DNA from: Corallium rubrum
Taxonomy: Eukaryota > Cnidaria > Anthozoa > Scleralcyonacea > Coralliidae
DNA: 64,000 bases
Direction of reading: 5' to 3'
NCBI GenBank assembly: GCA_964035015.1
Contig: OZ035997.1
Coordinates: 20,825,563-20,889,562, forward strand
Each line of letters begins with the position of its first letter. The stretch's first letter is position 1. Shown piece by piece: positions 33,473-49,251 of the stretch. The position numbers and the translations under genes were made by a program. The notes beneath the pieces were generated by a model. The model searched no databases. It was not told the DNA's origin and saw only the letters and a list, made by a program, of their open reading frames with translations.

Positions 33473-33629
33473 AAACTACTTAATAACCTCGACCGTTCGG
33501 TCTTTACGGTAAAATATTAAACCTCAGTCTTGAGCGTATTAACCTCGCTATCGCTCGGTCAATACAGCAAGACCTCGGTTTAATATTTTTCCGTAAAGAC
33601 CTCACTCTCGGTTATTAAGTAGTTAGTAA
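33473..33629. mobile_element. Hairpin MITE
   Basis: Arms AACTACTTAATAACC and complement, inner AAATATTAAACC inverted. Confidence 0.75.
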
Positions 33630-34714
33630 TCCAACTTGCAATAGTGACTGAATTTCCTGCATTTTGAGGGCACTTTTGAGCAAAATATCACGGTCTTAAA
33701 TCACATTTTTTCACAGTGTGAAATATTTCGGTTCAAATGAGATTAGACTTTTAAATGATCGTTTTGACAGGTTTCGGTTAAGAAGGATGACCAAAAAAGA
33801 CCCGTCCAGTTCTTTGGCGACTTTTCCAAAATATGTCGTGAAATATGTTTTTCCAAAAAGCTATAGGGGGTGAACCAGATTTCTGATTAGGGTTAGGGTT
33901 TTTGTTGTGGTTAGGGTATCAGAAAGGTTGCTAAAATCTTGAGACTCACTGAAGCTTGACGAAAAGTTTGGGGAAAACAAATTTGACGACGTATTTAGGA
34001 AAAGCCGCGAAAGGACTGGACGGATCCTTTTCGGTCATCCCTTTAACCTGGACCGTTTTAACCAACTCTTTATCATCTCAAATTATTGCGTGATGTTGAG
34101 AGCGCGGGGCCCACCAAGGCGCGGTTATAACTGGTTCCCAGTTTGCCGGTTTATTACAAAACACTTGAACCATAGCAGTTATATATATGAAGCATAATGT
34201 ATTATTTTACAATATTTTCGATAATCAATACAAGGATTTAAATAGCTAAATAATCTCGTTGGCAAATAATTCATCATGATTTGTACAAAAATGAGTTGCT
34301 ATTAATACAAAGTATAATAAATCGTAGTTTTAGCACCTTACAAAATAGATTTATGTTTTTCTAAAGAATGATATTTTTTGCACATGAATTCCAGTTATTG
34401 CTTTCTTATTGTTCTATCGTCTTCTCAAAGCAATATTTGTAATAAAAGGAATAAATTAACGTAATTCAAATGAATCAAGTATAAAGAACGAATCGCTGAT
34501 TGTATGGGTAAACACTGGAACTCTGCATGTGTTGTAATGTACACAACTCACTTATATTAAACCGCAATACTTAGAATGATTCCGATTGTTTTAAATTACT
34601 AATAAATTACACTTTAATGACTTTATACTTAGTTTGGTCATTCAACTTGGTGTTCTGTTAGGTAGTCGTAAGCTGTTGATGCTCAAAAACCTCGTCTAGC
34701 TTGCAGTAATTGCC

Positions 34715-34815
34715 AAGAGCATTCACAAACTTCGAGGATCGAGTCGTGTCTAGAGCTCGGACTTTTCTGTGTAAAGAACATCTTACGACAGCTTGTAAAG
34801 CAAAAACTGAGAAAA
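34715..34815 (+). mobile_element. SINE fragment (3' half)
   Basis: B-box remnant (GGATCGAGTCGTGTCTAGAGC) followed by the CTTACGACAGCTTGTAAAGC tail seen at 22555. Confidence 0.55.
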
Positions 34816-35221
34816 CTTTAAATTAAATCTTAATAAGCCACTTCGTATTTTCTCCTGCGCGCATGGCATATGAAATAAAATGTTAAAGCTGGTTTCTCGC
34901 TAGGCAAACGTGAGTGATTTTGTTGGGTCAAAGTTACGGGAGTTTTTTAATTCCACCCCAGAACTGCCAGTAAACGTCTTCTACACCATTATTCTGCCTA
35001 CTGTGAATGCAAATGATAGAGGCTGAGATTATATTAGTATGTATGTATGTAAATACGTTTTAGACCATCGCACATTTTGCTCCTTATTGTCGTTGATAAT
35101 AATCTAAATAGTTCATTGTGATTCCAAGAACCAAATCTTTGAAAACTGAAATGCATGTCTCAGTCCCAGTAAGCTTATAGTTGCATTCGAAATTGCGAAT
35201 TGGCTTATTCATTATTGGTAA

Positions 35222-35227
35222 TTTATT
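35222..35227 (-). terminator. Candidate poly(A) signal of the OVO-like gene
   Basis: AATAAA on the minus strand, about 305 nt downstream of the OVO stop codon. Only position and consensus support it. Confidence 0.4.
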
Positions 35228-35532
35228 ATTCTTTGATGTGTTTTTAAATTAGTCGCATATCCTCTTGTTCAATGATTCTACAATAATTCGCAGTTTTTAC
35301 CAATTAGCCCTAGGATGGCGTTATTCATATGCACTCATTGAGCTATTTAACGTGTCGAAACCCGTTTTAAAATTGCGGCATGGATATATGTCTTTTTATA
35401 ATTGTGCATCACGTATAATCAGAGAATCATTCAATATTCTTTTCAAATCCTGCTGTGTGCGGACATCGTCATTGTTTTCAACACTAATCACTTCCTTTCA
35501 AATCTGTTTCTCGTTAACGTTTTAAGCAATTC

Positions 35533-39342
<3,810 letters not shown>

Positions 39343-41530
39343 TCTTCCCGCTAAATCAAGTATCTTAGTCACTAGACTCCACACTTTAATACAATGATTG
39401 TTTGACGTTCTCAGCACGAAATGATTTGCCGATTCTGGTTTCGTCTGTTATATATTTCTTGTCCGTGATCGACTAAGAAGTGCCAAGAATGAGCAAGGCG
39501 TGCTTGTCGTCCAAAAGACGGTGCGGTAATGAAAGAGCCAAGGAAGCTAGCACTTGTGCTGTTGTGAAATAAGGGTAAACAAAGTTAATTAATTTAGTAT
39601 TTACATGCTGTTATCTTTTAATACAATTATTTATATCTACCATGTAGCCCTATATGCACGCATTTTTAGTGGTGTAAACCATACTTACAACATACAAGTC
39701 CCAATGTCTCCACTGTGTACTCTCGCCTCTTCGGCTTCGTCCCAATTGTTTGCTGGCCCGGCAAGTAATTTCACGCCGAAACAGGATTTCAAGTTTCCAC
39801 TTGTTCGCTTTAGAATGTGAAATTTGATATTTCCTTTTGGTTTAACGCCAGTGCTCCTTCAAGTAACGTTAAGGTCACGGCCTTATATCCTTGACAACAC
39901 ACCAGTGCTTTTTTTCAACCGCGCTTTACTCGATTTTGAGTTTTTTGTCTTTCATACGAAGCTCATGTATTGCTGGGATTTTCCGTTTCTTTTAGCATCG
40001 TATCATTGATATCAAGCATTTTCTAGTTGCATGACAACTTTCATATTCATTTCTAATCTAATTTCCTGTGAAGATTCGTAGCAAGAGGAGGCGGCATCAC
40101 TTGTCCATCACACGCTTTCAAAATTGATTCCAATGTAAACTGAAAATATTCTCCTCGCTATTTATTTAGGGAATATATGAATATTTTTTCTTTTGTCAGC
40201 TTTGTGGTGAGCCGTTCTCTTCACTAGTCGGTAATACTCAAGAGAAATTGAATAAGGAGAAGCGACTTTGGTATTTTATAGTTGCTTATATATACGGTCT
40301 TCGATGTCTAGATTTTATGACCCACGGTCACAATAAAACCTTACCGCAATGAATTGTTTGCCAACTGAATGTTTTCAGAACTCTGTACCTGTCAGAAAAG
40401 TTCAAGCTCTAATTACTCTTTACGGTGGCTCCGTGACTTGAAGCAAGTCGCAGATTTTAAGATTTTAAGATTTTGTCAGTTGGTTTATAGCTTGGGGATT
40501 GGCACAATAAAGACCAGTGTAGTGTTACTTTGAGGAGCATGCATCGATGCTATTCAAAATATTTGCTTTCAATGCGCTAATTAAGCCCGTCTGCGCTAGA
40601 GGCTTCACCTGTCCATCTCAGAGGTCATGATCATATCTTATGAGGCATGTTTAATGTCACAATACCACCCTCTGTTCTCCTGTGTTATCTACCTGTAACG
40701 TTAAAGCAACAGAGAGAAGTGATTGCACCAAACATTCATGCTGGTCGTTGTCACCAAAACAAAATACTGTCTTGGGACATAAGCTTGGTGCCTCAACTAA
40801 GAAAACTTCTTCAAGATAAAAGTAGAAATCAAATTAATACACTTGAAAGTTAAATATCATAACATTCTTAAGCATTTCAGCTTTTCCGTTCCATTTCCCG
40901 ATTTCAATACAAAGTAAACATTGAGGAAAGTAACTTGAACATGTGTTGTTAGTCATGTCAGTGATAAATGTGTTGAGACACTCTTTTAGTTGCAATTTAA
41001 CATTTTCCCTTCTTATACTAACCTGGTGCCTCTTATTCAATGTTGCATGCCATGGCAGTTACTGATGTACCTGTTCTGTTTTCCGTTAGAGTACCTAACT
41101 ACGATACTATTCAGGCAATTCAGACCTGACGGAGAGACGGAAAAGTAGACTTCATTTTCAAACCAAACTTTACCAGTAATCATGCAGTAACTTTATTTTA
41201 TTTTATTTTATTTTATTTTATTTTATTTTATTTTAAAGCTCAGGTCAGTTAAATACGTGCTAAAAACTATAAGAAATTGGTTATTATATAATTTTTATAT
41301 TTTCAACATGTCCCACTTTCTAATGGTACACCATGACCACAGAATGTGGTTTCTTCTACGCGAGAAACAATTAGCTCTGGTTAACTGATTTATAATACAA
41401 CTTTAATACATATACAACACAAGGACAAGCAATAACTTACATCTACCAAAAGCCAACAGAAATTGGGGGGAGCAGAAACTTATTATTTACTTAATTAATA
41501 GACAAATTATCAATAACTGACTGAGGGGCT
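39343..41530. other. Region upstream of the OVO-like gene
   Basis: Low repeat content and no convincing coding frame; contains (TTTTA)n at 41195-41236. It probably includes the OVO 5' UTR and promoter, but no TATA box can be assigned. Confidence 0.5.
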
Positions 41531-41536
41531 GTTGAT

Positions 41537-41883
41537 CAGGGACGTAGCCAGGATTTTGAGAGGGGGGCAGCCGAAACCAAAATGTCCGGGAGCATGCTCC
41601 CCTGGGAAATTTTTGAAATCGAGAGTCGCTGAAATGCCATTTCCTGGCTTTTGGGGAAGATTTTACAGACTCTAAAGGTTAAAAAACGTCATATAAAATA
41701 CTCAAAACACGCAAACGTCACATAGATACTTAAAATGCATACACTCAGTAGATTGAATACACTGTTTACAGTTTATTTCCAGACACAATTCATATTGCAT
41801 CAGTTGTGTTGTTACATGTCCGTTGTTTTATATCAAAAGGGGGGAGCCGCAGCTCCCCTGGCTCCCCCCTGGCTACGTCCCTG
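41537..41883. mobile_element. hAT-like MITE with CAGGGACGTAGCCAG ends
   Basis: Left CAGGGACGTAGCCAGG and right CCTGGCTACGTCCCTG are perfect inverted ends, with G-rich/C-rich inner arms. A CAGGG terminus suits hAT; the flanks CTGTTGAT and CTTGTTTA are only an imperfect duplication. Confidence 0.75.
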
Positions 41884-42242
41884 CTTGTTTATATGGGTTG
41901 TCAACTATATTGTTTAAATTTAGTTGAAATTTGTTATATATGTTATGTTATTGTTGTATTGTATCTTAATATGTAACAGGACCCCACTGAAAAACACTTC
42001 GGTGAGCTCGAGATGGGTATATATGTATCCTTTAGAAATATCTTTGGGGGTAATTGTAGAGTAGCTGTATTTATTTATATTATTAAAACACTGCTCAATT
42101 TTATGGTCAGTGAACAAGTCATATAGATACATATTGATCTTATGAAAGAGGATATGAACAGTTAAATGGTATTAAACAGTATGAATTTCTATGCCATATA
42201 AAATAAATCAATTATAAAATAGAATATAGTATTAACGTTACT

Positions 42243-42245
<3 letters not shown>

Positions 42246-42319
<74 letters not shown>
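42246..42319 (+). repeat. (AT)n microsatellite
   Basis: 74 bp of alternating AT. Confidence 0.97.
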
Positions 42320-42320
<1 letters not shown>

Positions 42321-42589
42321 TCACACAGTGTGCTTGGGCTACCTATCTATGATGAGCGCTGAGATAATCCCACATATTATAAATGAGTGACCACTGGCCA
42401 AATATCTAATAGATAGATAGCGCGCGCAGGACCACGCTGACAAGACTTTGATGAGCGCTGAGATATTCCCTATATATTATAGTGAGTGTCTGCTGTAAAT
42501 TACATTTAGCCACATTACACAAATAATTGCCTTTACACTGATTATAGATTTATATAGTTTCAGTAAGTACAGTTTAGACTCTTATCAAA

Positions 42590-42723
42590 AACAGCAATAG
42601 TCATCAACCAGTGCACGTAGAGTACAGGTACTATACATGCAGTACTTCCAGCGTTGACAGCAATAGTCCTCAACCAGTGCACGTAGAGTACAGGTACTAT
42701 ACATGCAGTATTTCCAGTGTTGA
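42590..42723 (+). repeat. 66-bp tandem duplication
   Basis: Two units containing CAACCAGTGCACGTAGAGTA and GTACTATACATGCAGTA. Confidence 0.9.
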
Positions 42724-43019
42724 CTGGCAAGTGTTTTACTCTTAAAGAGATAAGAACTTATTTAAGAATCTAAATAGCCTAAATTCTCAGTTGACATTAA
42801 ATATATAAGAACTTTTAGGCTAACTTATAGAGAGACCCAGCCATTATACGCGGGTTTTACTTGCATTTACTGTAGTACAGTTGTTCAGCGGACACTGCTA
42901 TAAGCTCTTTCACAATATATTCAATAAAACACATAACAATGGCAAAACAATAGATTAATATTCCCCTCTAATATTCCCCTCTCAATATTCCCTCAATATT
43001 TCTTTTTCTATTGTGACTC

Positions 43020-43513
43020 CAACCTCGTCCCCAGGGCATTTTGCCTCCACGTTGGGAGGTCGGCGAAAATGCCCTGCCATCGGCTGGTCGATTCTATAAT
43101 CGGATTGGCCGGTTTAAAAACTTGATTAATTCAGATACAGTGTAATTCATTCATCAAAATATGAATTGCAATAAATCCACTCTGCGAAGTTCATCCAAAG
43201 AATTGTAACGATAGCTTTGGTTAAAGTCAAGAACAACATTAGGTATATGTTTCTTCCCGACATTTAAATGTATCCTGGATAATCGTGGGGAGTATCATGA
43301 TGTGAATAATGCTAGCCAGTTGCATTTATGATAAAGGTTCACATGAGTGATTCGGCAGAGCGTTAAATATTTTTTATTTATTATTCATGTATATGTATTA
43401 TACAAAAACGAAACACAAAGACCGCATAAATTTTCTTGCCAAAACACCCCAAAATTCTGGGTGTCACGTGACCAGCCGATGCCAGGAGGCAAAATGCCCT
43501 GGGGACGAGGTTG
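43020..43513. mobile_element. MITE with a 9-bp target duplication
   Basis: Ends CAACCTCGTCCCCAGGGCAT and ATGCCCTGGGGACGAGGTTG. TTGTGACTC flanks both sides (43011-43019, 43514-43522). Same family as 4656-4914. A 9-bp duplication is usual for MULE-type elements. Confidence 0.88.
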
Positions 43514-43552
43514 TTGTGACTCCTGTCAAACTCGCCCATGTGAAAAATAAGT

Positions 43553-43648
43553 ACGTTATTTTGAGGCCCCTCGGGGATATGTGTTTATTCACCTGGGTTA
43601 CGCCCTCAGTGAATAAATCACATATTCCCCCGTGGCCTCAAAATAACC
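43553..43648. mobile_element. Hairpin MITE
   Basis: Arms GTTATTTTGAGGCC and GGCCTCAAAATAAC with an inner GTGAATAAATCACAT-type inversion. Related in layout to 61847-61970 (ACGTTATTTACCGG...). Confidence 0.75.
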
Positions 43649-43654
43649 TATATA

Positions 43655-43982
43655 CAGGGTGTATCAAAAAAAAGGCTACCCTTAGAAAATATAATTAACA
43701 TTCTTTTCAAATAACCTATTGTATATTGACAGCCCTGGACACCTCTGAAGTCACGGATGCGTAAAAAACAAATGGTCGTATACACCTGGGAAATTACGAT
43801 AACTTCTAAACGTATGAAGGAGCATACACTTCAAGTTATCTTAATTTCCCAGGTGTATAAAACCATTTGTTTTTACGCATCTGTGACTTCAGAGGTGTCC
43901 AGGGCTGTCAATATACAATAGGTTATTTGAAAAGAATGTTAATTATATTTTCTAAGGGTAGCCTTTTTTTTGATACACCCTG
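43655..43982. mobile_element. Near-perfect palindromic MITE with TA flanks
   Basis: A 328-bp foldback: CAGGGTGTATC start, GATACACCCTG end, TA on both sides as in Tc1/mariner insertions. Arms of about 145 bp differ at only a few positions. Confidence 0.9.
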
Positions 43983-43984
43983 TA

Positions 43985-44130
43985 GATCGTTTTCACTCAC
44001 GTGATCAGTGGCCCCATTGGGGTGGTGAAACAATACGAAATTTTTGAATAAGAATAGAGCTAAATTCCCATAGGATAAAGATGGTACACCAATATAGCCG
44101 CCGTGACGTCAGATGTAAAGAATCTGTACA
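43985..44130 (+). mobile_element. MITE arm, GATCGTTTTCACTCACGTGA family
   Basis: It matches the reverse complement of 52754-52929 (GATCGTTTTCA ends, CACTCACGTGATC, CCATATTGGTGTACC). Its right end is not preserved. Confidence 0.65.
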
Positions 44131-44561
44131 TCAACCCTTTTGACACCTTCGGCTCAGCCGGTCAGCGGACGAATGGGATCCGCTAAACCGCAGTCTATTA
44201 ACATGGCAAAATATTTTTACTTCTTAAATCTCTCAGGCTATTTGTTCAATGTTTTACGCTTTGAATTAGACGGCGTCCATTTTAAAACATAGAACCTCTT
44301 GTGTATACCGTGACACGTCTGACGACTCATGTGGGTCGGAGAAAAGACTCGGACGAGCAAAAAGATTTTACATACTTCAAATTCTTCAAATTAAGTCAAT
44401 AATCTAACTTGCACAGATAGTAATCGTTATTTTCTAGATAAGATTTTTTTGTTCTGAAGTTACTACGTACGTTACGCTAACATGACGCACTAGCGTATTT
44501 AATCATGCTGTTATTTAAATATGTTGTTGCAAACCTGAACCACTATAGTGGGGGTTTAACA

Positions 44562-44662
44562 TTAACTCATTCCTGTCCGGGGGCTTCCCCGGAGGTGAAT
44601 AAAATCGTCTGGCGTTAGCCAGAATAAAATACTAAAGACCAATTCGGACAAGAAAGAGTTAA
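44562..44662. mobile_element. Small MITE, ACTCTTTCCTGTCCGAAT family, copy 2
   Basis: Inverse orientation to copies 1 and 3, same core. Confidence 0.8.
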
Positions 44663-44739
44663 CTGTAACATTTTCACTAAAGCCAAACTTCAAAACACTT
44701 AAAAACTGAACAAGAAACCACAATATATAACCACGATCA

Positions 44740-45060
44740 GTTGCTATTTTGCAATTTTTCAAATTTTTTCTAAATTTTTCAAAAGTTTTCGAAATTTTGC
44801 GAGTTTGGGATTTATCAATTTTTCAATTCTGCGATTTTCAATTTTGATATTTTGTAATTTTGCAATCAGTTGCGGTTTGGCGATTTTTCGATTGTGCGAT
44901 CAGTTGCAATTTTACGATTTTGCAATTTTGCAAATTTTTACTGAAGTTTGTAATTTTGCAATTTTAAAATTTTAAAATTTTTTGATTTTGCAAATTTAAA
45001 ATTTTTTTATTTTTTTTATTTTTCAAAAGATATCAAAAGTTTTTGCGAAGATTTTTGCGA
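44740..45060 (+). repeat. AT-rich word-repeat region (TTTTGCAATTTT, GATCAGTTGC)
   Basis: An irregular mosaic of short words (TTTTGCAATTTT, GCGATTTT, CAGTTGC) that leads without break into the regular 20-bp array. Confidence 0.75.
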
Positions 45061-45061
45061 T

Positions 45062-45592
45062 TTGAGGTTTGGCGATTTTGCGATCAGTTGCGATTTTGTG
45101 ATAAGTTGGGATTTTGTGATCAGTTGGGATTTTGTGATCAGTTGGGATTTTGTGATCAGTTGGGATTTTGTGATCAGTTGGGATTTTGTGATCAGTTGCG
45201 ATTTTGTGATCAGCTGGGATTTTGTGATCAGTTGTGATTTTGTGATCAGCTGGGATTTTGTGATCAGTTGGGATTTTGTGATCAGTTGTGATTTTGTGAT
45301 CAGCTGGGATTTTGTGATCAGTTGGGATTTTGTGATCAGCTGGGATTTTGTGATCAGTTGGGATTTTGTGATCAGTTGGGATTTTGTGATCAGTTGCGAT
45401 TTTGTGATCAGTTGCGATTTTGTGATCAGTTGGGATTTTGTGATCAGTTGGGATTTTGTGATCAGTTGGGATTTTGTGATCAGTTGGGATTTTGTGATCA
45501 GTTGGGATTTTGTGATCAGTTGGGATTTTGTGATCAGTTGGGATTTTGTGATCAGTTGCGATTTTGTGATCAGTTGGGATTTTGCAATTTTG
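45062..45592 (+). repeat. 20-bp satellite, GATTTTGTGATCAGTTGGGA
   Basis: About 26 units, highly uniform with G/C variants in the last four bases. Each unit carries TGATCA. Both strands stay open over this array, which is why it looks coding. Confidence 0.96.
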
Positions 45593-45629
45593 CGATCAGT
45601 TGCAATTTTGCAGTTTTTCACGAGAATGT

Positions 45630-45832
45630 CCACGACCTTGTCTTTGTCCTTGTTCATGTCTTTGTCCATGTTCATGTCTTCGTTTATGTCCACGACCTTG
45701 TCCTTGTTCATGTCTTTGTCCATGTCCATGTCTTTGTCCTTGTTCATGTCTTTGTTCATGTCCACGACCTTGTCTTTGTCCATGTTCATGTCTGTCTATG
45801 TCTTTGTCCATGTCTTTGTCTTTGTTCATAAA
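45630..45832 (+). repeat. Hexamer-based array (TTTGTC / CATGTC / CTTGTC)
   Basis: About 200 bp of GTCTTTGTCCATGTTCATGT-type permutations directly after the 20-bp satellite. Confidence 0.9.
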
Positions 45833-45849
45833 AATCAAAAACATGCAGT

Positions 45850-46970
45850 AGAGTAAACAGTATCTTGAACAGTGCCGCCATCCCTCTGGCGTGTATTTCA
45901 TTGCAATAAATATTTACACAACTCATAACTTACATATATATGTAAACTTGGCAGAAAGCGCAACATTTGTCATCAAAACAATCTTTGCTTCAAGCCAATA
46001 GTGTTTTAGAATTACTAAAACTGACAGGCTCAAATCAGCGGGCTAAAATATATTTTAGGCCACTGAATTCCTCATTTTAGCCCGCAAAATACACCACAAT
46101 GCCCGATAAATTATTATAATAAAGGCTAAACAGTCTCAGAGATCGAAACTTGTAAATCGTAAGCTGCTTCCATAGTTTAAGGTCAACGTTTACATCAAAA
46201 ATAGATAGCGGTTGCACGTTATTTAGGCTGTTGAAATCACATCGACATACAGCTGCTATATCAGTCATTGGAAAGAGAGATATTACAACGCATGAAGAAA
46301 CTCGATTGGTATATTGTTTGACGTTTGTATAAAGGTTTTCACAAACTGCAAGATTGATCTCCATTGCACTTGGCGTTGATATTAGATATATCCCTGATGA
46401 GTATAGTGTCAGATGAAACTACACAAGAGCATCTTTCAACATGGTCTAGATGACACTGAGAACACTCCTGTGTATAGATCTTCACGTAGACCCGAGATTC
46501 TTGAGACTAGACTAATCAGTCTGAAACTATTTCTAGAAACGAACATGCCAGATATGTTGAGATTAATCAGATCATTTGCTGCAACCTCAATTGCAAAGTT
46601 CCGGTTTCGACACCACTGCAGATCGCTTTCGGTTAGAGACTATAGGACTAGGGAAGATTTTCCACCGTCAGACACTCAGATTTCAGTAACTTTGTCCAAA
46701 GTCTGCTGGTTTGTTGTATTGTTCTTGAAAATAGAACTGGTAATTTATCATCAAAATTTTGTTTCAACAACTTTTTGTCATTAATCCTTTGAATGTACGC
46801 CATGGTGACAAATTGTAATATAAACAGGAATTTGTGATAATACCACGCTTATTTATTGCTGTGCTTTCGAGCTGTTGATAGATTGTTTAATAGAAAACCT
46901 TCTTACAACTATATATAACTGAATTGAAAAGGATTTTAAATTACAATATTTACAAATCATTTAAGGATAC
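45850..46970. other. Stretch without a supported gene
   Basis: AT-rich. The frame at 46413-46784 (MKLHKSIFQHGLDDTENTPV...) has no recognisable domain and no conserved features. Probably 3' flank of the retrotransposon and unique sequence. Confidence 0.4.
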
Positions 46971-46973
46971 TAT

Positions 46974-47609
46974 TTACAATAAAATGTTTGAATCAGTTAT
47001 TGTCAATGTATGGCGTCGAGCGCTTGATATTAAAAAGGAATTTTTAAAACGATTTGTCTTGCATAACGGAATGGTAGACGGTCTTACGTGTCGATTTACA
47101 TTGTGTGGAACTAGATTATATAATTGACTTCTAGGATTTGATACAACTTTATTGAAGAAATTATTGCATAATTGTAGTCTACGCTCAGATAGTTTGTTGA
47201 CTCCAGCTTGTTCTAGTGTAGAATTATACGAAATATCTAACCGTGGATGATCTTCACAGCACGCCTTTGAACATGTTCTAAGGACATGCACGTTCAGGTA
47301 CTCAGGGAGATTAAAATGGAAGACTTGGCATGCGTAAGGGAGAACTGGACGAATACAAGTGATATAGAACCTAACCAGATCTTTGGGTGGTACATTGGCA
47401 CGTTTCAATTTTGACAGAAAGTAAAGTCTTTTAGAAGCTTTCTTTATTGTAATGTTGATATGTGCATTCCATTTTAAGTTATTCTGGATTGTCACTCCAA
47501 GGAGCTTAAAGGAATCAACAGTTTCAACAATGTTTGTACCGATAAGTAAGTCTTCGTAATGGGTGGTAGATCTTGAGAACGAAATCTTCATCTCTTTGCA
47601 TTCTTTCAT
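46974..47609 (-). pseudogene. 3' fragment of a CR1/Jockey-like non-LTR retrotransposon RT
   Basis: Minus-strand frame of 211 residues: KLLGVTIQNNLKWNAHI, KASKRLYFLSKLKRANVPP, then FYITCIRPVLPYACQVFHFN and LQLCNNFFNKV. These are the thumb and C-terminal signatures of many animal non-LTR reverse transcriptases (KLLGV, LxWNxHI, IRPVLxYA). 5'-truncated, with a genuine stop at 46974, so typical of a dead-on-arrival insertion. Confidence 0.9.
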
Positions 47610-47939
47610 TTATTTTTCTTCTGATCTGAATTGAACTATTTTTACTTTCTTTTTGTTTTCCCCTCTTAATCTATTTATGTACGGGACCGCAGTAATTGGT
47701 ACACGCTGTCGCGGCTACCCTTACCACTTCTCTGAAATTTTAGTTTGTATATGTGCATGTTTGTCTGTCGTCGTTTAGTTATGTATATATTTATTTGTGT
47801 GTAGGTCCAGAAAAAAGGCCAGAAAAAAGTAGTCGTAATAACGAGGTGGTCGTATGACGGGGTTCCACTGTACTAACCACGTCTGAGCACGTACCAGTCG
47901 TGTTTTCTTTTCTTGTGAATGCTGCGTTGTAAATCATAG

Positions 47940-48725
47940 ATACTGCTCATCTGGGCAAAATTGAAAAATCGCCAAACAGCAAGTTTGAATTTAGAGAAAC
48001 TTTGAAAACTTTTGAAAAACTGAAAATTTTTGAAAAACTTTAAAATTTGAAAAACTGAAATATTTTGACAAAAATTTTCTAAAGTTTTCAAAAAAGTTCT
48101 CAAAATTTTGAAAACTTATAAAAAAATTTAAAAAAAAATTTAAAAAAGAATTGAAAAAAAGAATTGAAAAATTGCAAAATTAAAAAAATGTAAAATTAAA
48201 AAATTACAAAATTGAAAAATTGCAACTGATCGGATTTGTTGGCAATTGTTGGCAAAATCGCAATTGTTGGCAAAATCGTAACTGATAGCAAATTTGCGAT
48301 TTCAATTTTGGATTTTTCAAAACTTTTTAAAATTTTTCATCAAAATTTTGAATGTTGCGATTTTGGGATTTATCAATTTTTCAACTTGGTGATTTTCAAT
48401 TTTGCAATTTTCAAATTTTGCGATCAGTTGCGGTTTTGCAATTTCACAATTTTATAATTTTCAATTTTTCACTTTTTTAATTTTGCAATTTATAATTTTT
48501 CAAATCACAAAATAGCAATATTGAATATTGCAAAATTGATAAAATGGAAACTCGCAAAATTTTGGAAAACTTTTTAAAAATATCTTTGAAAAATTTTGAA
48601 AGCTTCTGAAAACTTTGGAAAAAATTTTAAAAAATTTTAAAAATTGCAAAATCGTAAAATTGCAAATTATCGCAACTGATCGCAAAAACGCAATTGTTCG
48701 TAAAATCGCAACTGACTTTTGATAA
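47940..48725 (+). repeat. Dispersed word-repeat region related to the 45-kb satellite
   Basis: Reuses GCAATTTT, AATTGCAAAAT, TTGAAAACTTTTGA and GATCAGTTGCG, without regular period. Confidence 0.7.
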
Positions 48726-48905
48726 CTTTTGATATAGTTTTCTCAAATTCATGAATAATTCATGAGCTAATTAACCAATAATAAAGGCCCATTTGATCAC
48801 GAGATGGCATTTGGATATCCCAGTGAAACACCCTCAGCTGCAAGACTACAATAGATTTTTCTTGCATGCGTAAATAAGATATTTGATGAAAGTCACTAGT
48901 GATCT

Positions 48906-49251
48906 ACACACGTAAAAACGCGCAAGCTGTTACAGACCTGCAAGCAAGTTGTTACAAGGCTGTTCAACAGGCTGTCACCGTCATGTGTTCGCACTGGCTG
49001 TCCCAGTCTGTTAACATGTCTGTAACAGGTTGTTGACAACTTGTAACAAGGCTGATGACTCCAACAAACTGATGACAAGTTGTTCCAACAACCTGTTACC
49101 GCACTGCACTCAACAAGTTGTTAACAGGTTGATGCTAACAAGGTTGTAGCAGCTTCTTGAATGAACAGCATTGTTACAACTTGTTCCCAGCCTTGCTACA
49201 AGCCTGTTGCGAACACATCCTGTTGACAAGCTGTGAGATTTTTACGTGTGT
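48906..49251. mobile_element. TIR element with 8-bp duplication, AACAAGTTGTTAC-rich
   Basis: Ends ACACACGTAAAAA and TTTTTACGTGTGT; flanks AGTGATCT and ACTGATCT (one mismatch). The interior is full of TTGTTAACA/TGTTACAA inverted words. hAT-like duplication size. Confidence 0.8.

Larger units (their letters stand above)
30580..35221. other. Intergenic region between XRCC1 and the OVO-like gene
   Basis: No gene is supported besides the repeats listed separately. A start-like ATG with eight codons and a GTAAGT donor at 31670-31697 (MSRTAQHK) is the only gene-like signal, and no following exon was found. 33640-35220 shows nothing beyond AT-rich sequence, a GGGTTAGGG fragment near 33890 and a SINE piece. 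Confidence 0.5.

Noticed and set aside
39343..39417. Upstream methionine extending the OVO-like protein N-terminally
   Set aside because: It would place the SNAG motif internally, against the family rule that it is N-terminal.
45062..45592. CRISPR-like look of the regular 20-bp array
   Set aside because: No spacers of unique sequence, a eukaryotic context, and no cas genes.
45016..45856. Long open frames on both strands (KSQLIT and FVISWD repeats)
   Set aside because: 20-bp satellite read in frames without stops. Period 20 is not a multiple of 3, so each frame cycles, as expected of a non-coding array.
46413..46784. 123-codon plus-strand frame
   Set aside because: No recognisable domain, no neighbouring splice structure and biased composition; treated as chance.
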